Of a DNA stretch of 64,000 nucleotides, positions 16,376 to 23,467 are shown piece by piece. Numbering within the stretch: the first letter of the stretch is position 1; each line of letters opens with the position of its first letter. The translations under genes were made by a program, and so were the position numbers. Source of the DNA: Rhizobium favelukesii (GTDB lineage Bacteria > Pseudomonadota > Alphaproteobacteria > Rhizobiales > Rhizobiaceae); NCBI RefSeq assembly GCF_000577275.2, contig NZ_HG916855.1, forward strand, positions 992,001-1,056,000. The letters run 5' to 3'. Below the pieces are notes generated by a model that saw nothing but the letters and a program-made list of their open reading frames with translations, had not been told where the DNA came from and did no database searches.

Positions 16376-17777
16376 TCTCGAACTGTCTTAAGCCGCGCGC
16401 GCCTCTGTTGAGCGCTGCGATCATAGCAAGCATTGATTGTCGTGACACCTCGGTCTCGGCCACGAGGGCTGGACTGGTGCCCAAATGTTCGGCGATCAGC
16501 CGGTGACGCAGGCAGCTGATCGCGCGTTGATGTTCGTCACAATCAGCCTCGAGGGCGAGATCGCATTCAGTGTCCAGGCCTTCCGATCGGTTGTTGAGAT
16601 TGGACGATCCAATGCGTACGAAGCGGTCGTCGACGATGATAAGTTTCGAATGAACGACAAGATCCTGCTCGCCGCCATCTGCGTTTTGAATAACGGCGTA
16701 CATCACCCTCAGCCGATCATAGCGGTCGACGCGCTTCAAGCGTCGGATCAGCCTGTCGCGATTGTTTCCCATCGCAAGCTTCTCGATGAAGCCGTGCGAG
16801 CTCTTTGTCACCACCACGGCGATCTCAGGTCCGTCGGGATCCTTCAATCGCTTCGCAATCGCCCTGGCGACACCGAAGGATGCAAGGTATTGCGTTTCGA
16901 TATAGATGTGCTTGCCGGCCGCAGCGATGGCGTCGCGCGTAAGCCGGAAGGCCTCGTAGCGGCCACGCTTGCCGATCAGCCCCGGTTCCGTCAAGGCGAT
17001 CGCAGCCGGCGTCGCCACCATGTCTGGAACCAAGGCAGGCCAGCAGGCGCGCGGGTGCGCCATTGGTGCAACTATTTCGCCGGTGGCCTTTTTCCAGCGC
17101 CTGCGCGCAACGTCCCCGATCATGAGGGCCACCTCACCGGAGACAGCGCACTGGATATCGTGGACAGGTTCGTAAGGCGTGCCGTCCGGCGAACACCTCA
17201 GGGGATTTGCAGTTTCGTGGTCGGGCTCGTCCCATCGCCTGGCCGTAAGGTCGATCCCGCCCAGGAAGGCAAGATTGCCGTCTATCGAGACGAGCTTTTG
17301 ATGGTGACACCCGCGAAGCGGATGGCGGAAGTCGAAACGCATCGAAATCCGCGGGTGGATGGAAACTGCACTCGAGCGAAACAGCCGCAACGACCTGCCG
17401 GAATAAATCGGTCCCATGCCCCAAACCAAAATCCTGACCTGCAGCTGCGGGTTTTCCTCCACCATAGACAAGAGCAGTTCGCCGAGCGTTTGCGAGCCCA
17501 GATGCGGCTTCAGCTGGATATCGGGATTGAAATCCCAGCCGACGATCCAGATCTCGTGCCGCGCCTGTCTCAGCGCCTGATCAAGCGCGGAAAAATAGGC
17601 CGCGCCGTCGACAAGAAACGCCGCCTTGTCAGCGACACCGGCGCGCCAGGCATTGCGCCCAGGTTGAATGATCGGATGTGAAGATGTTCCCCTCGGCAAA
17701 CGTCGAATGGCGGAGGTGACGACCTGCATCGTATCAGCCGCTTGGGAGGCGTCGCCCGTGGATTGATAATCGAGCAT
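16251..17777 (-). CDS. Phospholipase D-family protein (ClsB/YbhO-like)
   Basis: A 508-residue protein with two HKD half-sites: HHQKLVSIDGNLAFLGGIDL in the N-terminal half and HSKLIIVDDRFVRIGSSNLNNRS in the C-terminal half, each with the His-Lys-Asp and distal Gly-Ser/Gly-Gly-Asn residues expected. Known members make cardiolipin or cleave phospholipids. There is no N-terminal transmembrane pair, so it resembles the ClsB class rather than ClsA. The neighbouring ybhP- and ybhN-like genes support this. An exact EcfG-type promoter lies 40-65 bases upstream. Its C-terminus overlaps the convergent ybhN-like gene. Confidence 0.88.
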   Translation of the reverse strand: MLDYQSTGDASQAADTMQVVTSAIRRLPRGTSSHPIIQPGRNAWRAGVADKAAFLVDGAAYFSALDQALRQARHEIWIVGWDFNPDIQLKPHLGSQTLGELLLSMVEENPQLQVRILVWGMGPIYSGRSLRLFRSSAVSIHPRISMRFDFRHPLRGCHHQKLVSIDGNLAFLGGIDLTARRWDEPDHETANPLRCSPDGTPYEPVHDIQCAVSGEVALMIGDVARRRWKKATGEIVAPMAHPRACWPALVPDMVATPAAIALTEPGLIGKRGRYEAFRLTRDAIAAAGKHIYIETQYLASFGVARAIAKRLKDPDGPEIAVVVTKSSHGFIEKLAMGNNRDRLIRRLKRVDRYDRLRVMYAVIQNADGGEQDLVVHSKLIIVDDRFVRIGSSNLNNRSEGLDTECDLALEADCDEHQRAISCLRHRLIAEHLGTSPALVAETEVSRQSMLAMIAALNRGARGLRQFEINIHRGDTPPFLGTALVDPRHPYWPLQKLRLRLGRLLSALL

Positions 17778-18190
17778 CTTGCCTTGCTTTCCCTGTGCCT
17801 TTGGATGTCTCGCCTAACGCGCGAAGTGCCGCGCCTGTTCCAAGGGCAAATGACGCACATTAACGGATCGATTTCCCGGAGTTCGCCTTTCACGGGTCTC
17901 GATCTATCACTCACCTGCGGCGGGCCAGCACTCACTCGGCCTTGTGCATGCGGCGATCAAAACTGTCCTGCCCAAGCAAGTTCGCAGTGGAGCTCTGTCC
18001 GATACCATAGGATTCTATACTCAAGCCTCACCGCAAAAACGCGGGGACGCTTGGATCGGGGGCACCGGAACGACGATCTTCGAAATCCGGTCGTGTTCCC
18101 GCATGCGATTCAAACAGAAGGCGACGCGCCCCTCGGCTGTGGTTCCCCCTGCGTTAGCGTTCAACGGCCTTCTGAGCGCGTAGTTTTGGA
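17778..18190. other. Intergenic stretch with PLD promoter and one repeat copy
   Basis: About 410 bases without a convincing gene. It contains the PLD promoter (17816-17841) and, at 17907-17943, one copy of an imperfect 36-base repeat also found at 23445-23480 at the end of glgX. Confidence 0.4.
17816..17841 (-). promoter_or_regulatory. EcfG-type promoter of the PLD gene (exact, N17)
   Basis: Minus strand GGAAC (17841-17837), 17-base spacer, CGTT (17819-17816). Predicted start about 32 bases before ATG 17777. Confidence 0.66.
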
Positions 18191-20170
18191 TCAAAGACCG
18201 AAGGGATAGGTATCATCGTCCCGGCCACGAACCATCTCATTATCCTGACGGCTGACTGCGCGCGTATAGTCAAACCAGACGAAGGCGTCATACTGCCGGG
18301 GCATCGATGTCAGCATGTAATGGCTTAGGCGTTCTGATCCAGGACGATAGATGACACCAATAAATCGCTGAAGTCGGTCGTCGATCAGGCCCGCGTGGAG
18401 CTCCTTGTTGCGATCAAAGTCGAGTAGGAAACGCGCTTTTTTACTTTCATGACATAGCCGCTCATAGCTACCGACCAGGGACGGATTGATCGTCGCAATC
18501 TGCGCTGGCCCGTCCCAATCAGTGGCTGCGAGGACCTCGCCGGAATCCGTACCAAATCCTATCAGGCTGGTCATTCCGTCGAAGCGCTGCCGACAGAGCT
18601 GTCCAAGATTGATCTCGTCGCGAGCCGATGCCATTTCAGTGAAACGGGCGTCGCCAATATGGGAATTATGGGCCCAGACGACAATCTTAGCGTCGGATCC
18701 GTGGAAATCGATAAGATGCTGAAGCATCTCGGCCATGTAAGTATCGCGTAGGTTCCAGGCATCCGAACCGCCGTAATACATGATGCGATAGTATCGTTCC
18801 GCCGCAGCCAGCAGTCTCGCCGACTGAGCCGCGTCTAGGAATTCGTCCCCGCCGCCAACGGCGTTCTCCAGCGACTGCGCGAGGAGGTCCTTGCACTGCT
18901 TCAATACGGCTTTCTCACACGATCTGTGAGCATTGCTCAGAACCGCTCTTCCATATGTCGCCGGGTTGTTCTGCCACGGGCTAAGACAGCCATACCGTTC
19001 GCGGGCCACCAACGCCGCTTCCGGATCGACGCGATCAAGGTATTCGAGGACAGCTCGGATCGACGCTGACATGTTGTAGAGATCGAGACCGTAAAAACGG
19101 ATGGGGGTCTCGCTCGAGCGCTTCCGACGTTCGTTTTCGGACACCATCCAACCGACGAACTCGGAAAACTCCTTATTTCGCCACATCCACGTCGGAAAAC
19201 GTTGAAACGGTGGATCGCCTACGGCCTCTCTCCCACCAAGCAAACGATTGATGGCGGCAGCGTCGGGCCAATCCGCTTCGACCGCCACCATGTTGAAGCC
19301 ATGATGCGCGATCAGATGGCGGCTGACAGCGGCACGGGCGCGGTAGAATTCCGACGTGCCATGCGTCGATTCACCGAGCATCACAATCCGGCGATCTCCG
19401 AACCGATCAAAGAGGTCCGTGAAGCTTTGATGCTCGATCGACGCGAACTCCTCTGCCGCGTTGGCGATTAGTTCTTGCGGCGTCTTCTCAGGCGGCCACG
19501 AGCGGGTCGCCTCAGTGTACATCGGATGGACGATGCTCCAGGCGTCATCTCCGATCAGCGGAACAAACAAGACACCCCCGAGGTCTTCCTCCTCAAATTC
19601 GTCCGCACCGATTCGGGTGAACCGCTTCAGCCGCTGCTTGTCATCGCCCACCGGGATGAGGAGCCGTCCGCCAAGGTCCAACTGTTCCTTGAGGGCCGAG
19701 GGTATGGTCGGCGTGCCTGCCGACACGATAATTGCATCGAAGGGCGCGGCCTCGATCCAACCCTTGCTGCCGTCGCCGATACGCACGTCGATGTTGCCAT
19801 AGCCTAGCTTGCCGAACCGCTCTCTGGCTTGCAACGCTAAGGATTCGTGGCGCTCGATGGTATAGACCTCGCTGGCAATGCGGCTGACAACGGCAGCCGC
19901 ATACCCAGAGCCGGTTCCGACTTCCAGGACCTTGTCGCCGGCGTCGAGACCGGCCTTCTCGATCATCAGCGCCACTATGAAGGGCTGCGAGATCGTCTGA
20001 CCATGCCCGATCGCAAGAGGCGTGTCTTCGTAAGCGAACTCTTCGAAACCTGGGTCGACGAACGCTTCACGCGGCACGGTGCGCATCGCCCTTGCAACAT
20101 TGCGATCATGGATGCCGCGGCGAACAACATGCTGCTCCACCATCCGGTCACGGCTGCGCGCCAAATTCAT
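18191..20170 (-). CDS. Fusion: protein-L-isoaspartate methyltransferase + erythromycin-esterase domain
   Basis: A 659-residue two-domain protein. Residues 1 to about 215 are a PCMT, which repairs isoaspartate using SAM: MRTVPREAFVDPG, GHGQTISQPFIVALM, the SAM motif LEVGTGSGYAAA and the DAIIVSAGTPTIP motif. From about 235 to 640 it is an erythromycin-esterase/EreA-type domain: VMLGESTHGTSEFYRAR, VAVEADWPDA, FYGLDLYNM, VWAHNSHIGDAR and ALVARERYGC. The His and Glu residues of the esterase active site are present. Rhizobial homologues are not known to give macrolide resistance; a repair or detoxification role is more likely. AAGAGGAG precedes ATG 20170. A relic of a second PCMT lies 2.5 kb away. 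Confidence 0.9.
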   Translation of the reverse strand: MNLARSRDRMVEQHVVRRGIHDRNVARAMRTVPREAFVDPGFEEFAYEDTPLAIGHGQTISQPFIVALMIEKAGLDAGDKVLEVGTGSGYAAAVVSRIASEVYTIERHESLALQARERFGKLGYGNIDVRIGDGSKGWIEAAPFDAIIVSAGTPTIPSALKEQLDLGGRLLIPVGDDKQRLKRFTRIGADEFEEEDLGGVLFVPLIGDDAWSIVHPMYTEATRSWPPEKTPQELIANAAEEFASIEHQSFTDLFDRFGDRRIVMLGESTHGTSEFYRARAAVSRHLIAHHGFNMVAVEADWPDAAAINRLLGGREAVGDPPFQRFPTWMWRNKEFSEFVGWMVSENERRKRSSETPIRFYGLDLYNMSASIRAVLEYLDRVDPEAALVARERYGCLSPWQNNPATYGRAVLSNAHRSCEKAVLKQCKDLLAQSLENAVGGGDEFLDAAQSARLLAAAERYYRIMYYGGSDAWNLRDTYMAEMLQHLIDFHGSDAKIVVWAHNSHIGDARFTEMASARDEINLGQLCRQRFDGMTSLIGFGTDSGEVLAATDWDGPAQIATINPSLVGSYERLCHESKKARFLLDFDRNKELHAGLIDDRLQRFIGVIYRPGSERLSHYMLTSMPRQYDAFVWFDYTRAVSRQDNEMVRGRDDDTYPFGL

Positions 20171-20840
20171 AATCTGCTCCTCTTAGATGATCGTGCTGAT
20201 TCACGGACATGTGGTTCAAACACGTCATTGGATATCCAAGCTCCATCCGGTGCGAGGTTGGTCAGGATGGACCGGTGGGCCTCGGTTTTGGCCGACACCC
20301 TCAGCGCGACGTTGCCGCGCGCATGCTTGTTCTTGAGCGGGAGGACGAACGGTTTTGTTAAGCCGATAATAACATTTCTCTACGTGCCAGCAAAACACCG
20401 CAATAGGAATTCTATTTCAGTTCAACCTTCTCAGATTCGCCTTCCGGCGGCAGACGGCGCTCTCTCGCCTCGCTGACAGAATGTGTAACTGCACTTGGAT
20501 ATCGGCCCGTCTATCCCACCAGAGCGGCGGCGGAACTCATACGCTTCCGAGCCGTTATCGAGTACCAGGAGTTTCGCTACCGAAGACCGGTTGCCGACAT
20601 GCATCGAATGTTGATCGCTACGCTATTGGGATGGCCTTGGAGCGGTTCTTGGAAAGGCCGGCGGTAACCCTCACGAAGAATTCAATCGCGGAGGTCCAAG
20701 GCGCAGCAGGATGACGGAAGCCAGGCCAAAAAGGACGTCGAGGAGACAAGTATCAACCACTTCAAGTCCGATTGCGAGGCGGTATCCATTGTGCTCGACC
20801 ACTGAAGTGCGTGATCACCAAGAAAACCGAAGAGTTAGCA
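20171..20840. other. Intergenic stretch, no gene recognised
   Basis: About 670 bases. The only signal is the EcfG-type promoter at 20532-20556. Short frames after it (for instance a 22-codon one from the ATG near 20598) have no good ribosome site. Confidence 0.4.
20532..20556 (+). promoter_or_regulatory. EcfG-type promoter (exact), no gene close by
   Basis: GGAAC (20532-20536), 16-base spacer, CGTT (20553-20556). The nearest plausible gene downstream (KTSC, 20841) is about 280 bases away, so it may have a long leader or make a small RNA. Confidence 0.55.
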
Positions 20841-21047
20841 ATGCCTTCTCATTTGATCCGGAATGCTAATTATGACCCAGCCACCCGCACGCTCTCGATC
20901 TGGCTAGTCACGAACGAGAACCGCTACGACTATCGGGACGTTCCTCCCGAAACATATGCGGCGTTTCGGTCTGCCTTCTCGAAAGGGCGCTTTTTCAACA
21001 CCCAAATCAGGAATCGTTTCACATACCGGATTTCTAAAGACGAGTGA
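20841..21047 (+). CDS. KTSC-domain protein
   Basis: A 68-residue protein. The pattern YDPATRTLSIWLVTNENRYDYRDVPPETYAAFRSAFSKGRFFNTQIRNRFTYRI is the KTSC domain (C-terminal domain of lysyl-tRNA synthetase, found as single-domain proteins in bacteria and phages); the usual YxYxxVP and SxGxFFNxxIRxxF elements are present. Function of single-domain members is unknown; nucleic-acid binding has been suggested for the domain. ATG 20841 is used because residues upstream do not fit the family. Confidence 0.75.
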   Translation: MPSHLIRNANYDPATRTLSIWLVTNENRYDYRDVPPETYAAFRSAFSKGRFFNTQIRNRFTYRISKDE

Positions 21048-21083
21048 CGTGCCCGCCTTCTCCAAGCAGCAGCCCCTCCTTGC

Positions 21084-21347
21084 TCACTCATCCGAGGCAG
21101 AGCGAAGGTAGGGCTGTGCGACTTTGTCTTGTTCCTCTCCTGGTAACTCGAAATCAGAAAGGACAAGGTCGATGGTGTCGGTGTCCCGATCAGTGGGTAC
21201 ACTTGTGTTGAAGACTGCTTCAGGATGTCGCTTCCACACGTCAATTGCAGTTCCGCTGACGCCAATGGACCTGCCGTGTACGATGAAGACGCCCTCGATC
21301 GTCGCGCGTTCGATATCGTCCCATGTGACTTTCATATCGTACTCCAT
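21084..21347 (-). CDS. Hypothetical acidic protein
   Basis: 87 residues from ATG 21347 (MEYDMKVTWDDIERATIEGVFIVHGRSIGVSG). It has a strand-rich middle and an acidic C-terminus (TIDLVLSDFELPGEEQDKVAQPYLRSASDE). No family recognised and no strong ribosome site, but amino-acid usage looks like protein. It lies between two stress-type genes. Confidence 0.45.
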   Translation of the reverse strand: MEYDMKVTWDDIERATIEGVFIVHGRSIGVSGTAIDVWKRHPEAVFNTSVPTDRDTDTIDLVLSDFELPGEEQDKVAQPYLRSASDE

Positions 21348-21654
21348 CGGATGCTGAATGGCCGTTAACGCAACTCGCAGCAACATCATCGCAGGGCACA
21401 TCTGCCAGCTCGACCGGGATAAAACGATTATCCTTCAGGTGGCCTCTGGAAAGCCGCTGACGGCTGCATTTCCTGGCGCCTTGCGGATACCATGGGACCT
21501 GATCGCCTGAATGATAGAACTCTATCACGACGGCACTCTCTTGGGCCTGGCCGCCTCGTGAAAGCGAGGGTATTTCAGACAATGCCCTGTCTCCTCTTGC
21601 TCATGTGGTCCAATCAACTGCAACCCATCCCGTGTTCTCATCCGATCCTGGCAT

Positions 21655-22119
21655 TCAAGATTGCTCGAAGGTCCCGGTCAATGACGCTTGGGCAATCGCA
21701 TGTTTCCCAGCCTCCTCCCACATCGCTTTCGCGCCAGCTTGGGCCGGGATCGAAAGATTGAGGACGTCGAGCGCAGCAAGCTTGAACTGATAGCGGTGGG
21801 TCCCGTGACCCTTTGGCGGCTGCGGACCGTCATATCGCGCGTTACCAAAATCGTTGTTGCAAAAGCGGGCGGTACCTCCAGGTGCGGTATCGGAACTTTC
21901 CGGCAACTCGTTGCGCTCGGGCGGAATGTTAAACACGCCCCAGTGTCTGAAGGTCCCGTTCGGCGCATCCGGGTCTTCGACCACCAATGCGAAGCTTCGT
22001 GTGTTGTCAGGTGCGCCGCTCCAGGACAGCGGCGGCGCGATGTTTTCGCCAAGGCGGCTGTACTTTTCAGGGATGGGGCAACCATCCGCGAAGGCGGCGC
22101 TCGACAATATGAAAGGCAT
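21655..22119 (-). CDS. YbhB/YbcL family PEBP-like (Raf kinase inhibitor-like) protein
   Basis: A 154-residue phosphatidylethanolamine-binding-protein fold. Motifs of the YbhB/YbcL family: IPEKYSRLGENIAPPLSWSGAP, the ligand-site DPDAP (ALVVEDPDAPNGTFRHWGVFNIP), GxARYDGPxPPKGHGxHRYxF and the terminal helix AGKHAIAQASLTGTFE. Cytoplasmic, no signal peptide. ATG 22119 has GGGAG 6 bases upstream; longer in-frame readings run into the neighbouring BON relic. Role unknown in bacteria. Confidence 0.88.
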   Translation of the reverse strand: MPFILSSAAFADGCPIPEKYSRLGENIAPPLSWSGAPDNTRSFALVVEDPDAPNGTFRHWGVFNIPPERNELPESSDTAPGGTARFCNNDFGNARYDGPQPPKGHGTHRYQFKLAALDVLNLSIPAQAGAKAMWEEAGKHAIAQASLTGTFEQS

Positions 22120-22156
22120 TGCGATCTCCCGGTGCAGGAGCCAAAGCTCCTCAAGT

Positions 22157-22365
22157 TCAGATGTTCGGGTTGCCGACGGTTTCATCCCCGCTTTTGACCC
22201 GCAGATTGTTCTGGACATGCGAAACGCCGAACGCATCATCGGCAATGTCTTCTGCCCTTCGCTTGTCCTGGCGGCTTGAAACAAAACCGTTCAATGTGTT
22301 GTCGCCTTGCAGTTCTTCGTCTTCAGGCGGCGATGTGATGCCGCCAGAGCGCTTGTCCCGGGATC
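22157..22365 (-). pseudogene. BON-domain protein relic
   Basis: On the minus strand a frame ending at 22157 reads GDNTLNGFVSSRQDKRRAED, then IADDAFGVSHVQNNLRVK and ETVGNPNI. This is the second half of a BON domain (phospholipid-binding fold of OsmY-type proteins). The frame has no start and is closed by a stop about 65 codons upstream; the N-terminal half of the domain and its Gly-rich leader are missing. It is probably a truncated gene; expression is unlikely. Confidence 0.6.
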
Positions 22366-22599
22366 GTCGGCCAGATCAATGTCGCTCGGCGTGTCGGACT
22401 TGAGATGCTTGGATGAGTTCACGACGCTTTCCTCCTCCGCTCCTTGAGGTCATCCAACTTCTGTTTGTTGCAAAAGTTCCCGACCGCAGATGGGAAAATC
22501 GGCTCCGAGCGACTATCCTGGTTCTCCCCTGGCAAACCGCGGGCGGCAACAGGACGCAATTGCAAGCGCCTTCGGGAAGTCGGCAGTGAGCGTTCGCTC

Positions 22600-22864
22600 A
22601 GCGCGAGGCCGAAGGGGAAAGTCTGGTCGATTACCGCCCTTCAATGTCCATCCGCTCAAATCGCGCCAAGCGCGGCGGCCGGCTGCGACTTCGAGCACCT
22701 TGTCACTGGCGTCTATCGGTTTCAATCATGAGGCGACGATGAAAGGCTTCGAAATTGTCTGGCCTTCGCCGACAGACGCAGGCGCTTTCCCAAAGAGAAT
22801 TCCTCGAAGCTGCCGTCAACGAACATTTCACGGCTACAGTACGCATTGCTTTGCAGAGGCTGCG
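22600..22864 (-). pseudogene. Relic of a second protein-L-isoaspartate methyltransferase
   Basis: Minus strand pieces in two frames match the PCMT N-terminal half: SREMFVDGSFEEFSLGK, then after a frame change SVGEGQTISKPFIVAS, a TGA, and LKPIDASDKVLEVAAG. The order and spacing are the same as in the intact PCMT domain at 18-20 kb. Beyond the truncated SAM motif the similarity ends. It directly adjoins the phosphoesterase relic, so a deletion has joined the two. Confidence 0.72.
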
Positions 22865-23402
22865 GTCCTGACGGCCGCGACATGGAGGCGGTCAATGGTT
22901 TCGGCCAGCCTGGACGAGCCCAGAAAGGGATAGATTTCCTGGGGTTCGCCCTCCACGGTCCCGACAATCGGGGCATACTGCAGAACCACCATCGCGCGGT
23001 CTGATCTGACGCGACGCATGGCGTTTTGAGCCGCATGGATTCCTCGACGCTTTCGGCAACCATGGCCTTGATGGCAGCTCCCCCGGATGATCCGAGCATA
23101 TGGCGGCCAAGGCCGCCGGCAAAGCCCTTGACCCCGACGAAAGCCGCGCCGTCGATCTCCACGGGCTGGCCATTCAGGAGTTTGACGCATGCGTCGATGA
23201 GCACTGCCGATACCTCGTCGACCATGCCGCTTTCGCGGTCGTGATTTCCGAGAACGGCGACGATGGGGATTGTGCAGCTTCGCAATTTTGCCGCCAGCAG
23301 TTCGGCTTCCTTCGGCTTGCCGAGATCCGTCAGATCGCCTGCCATGACCAGGACGTCGGCGGCCGGGGAAATCTCGGCCAACATCGCCTTGTAAACCAGC
23401 AA
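22865..23402 (-). pseudogene. Calcineurin-like metallophosphoesterase, truncated and frameshifted
   Basis: From 23402 the first frame reads LAEISPAADVLVMAGDLTDLGKPKEAELLAAKL and IPIVAVLGNHDRESG, with the GDxxD and GNHD metal motifs, then VEIDGAAFVGVKGFAGGLG. After about 23010 the reading continues in another frame (RAMVVLQYAPIVGTVEGEPQEIYPFLGSSRLAETIDR). The N-terminal first metal motif (DxH) and the C-terminal GHxH motif are both missing, so the enzyme cannot be functional. Its 3' end is fused to a PCMT relic. Confidence 0.75.
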
Positions 23403-23467
23403 GGCGAGAAAGGCTCTACTCGAAGCAAGCGAAACGGAGGTGCATCACTCACTGCGGCGGGCAGCGC

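Noticed and set aside
16485..17681. 398-codon plus-strand open frame
   Set aside because: Antisense to the PLD gene, which has both HKD motifs; a shadow frame in GC-rich DNA.
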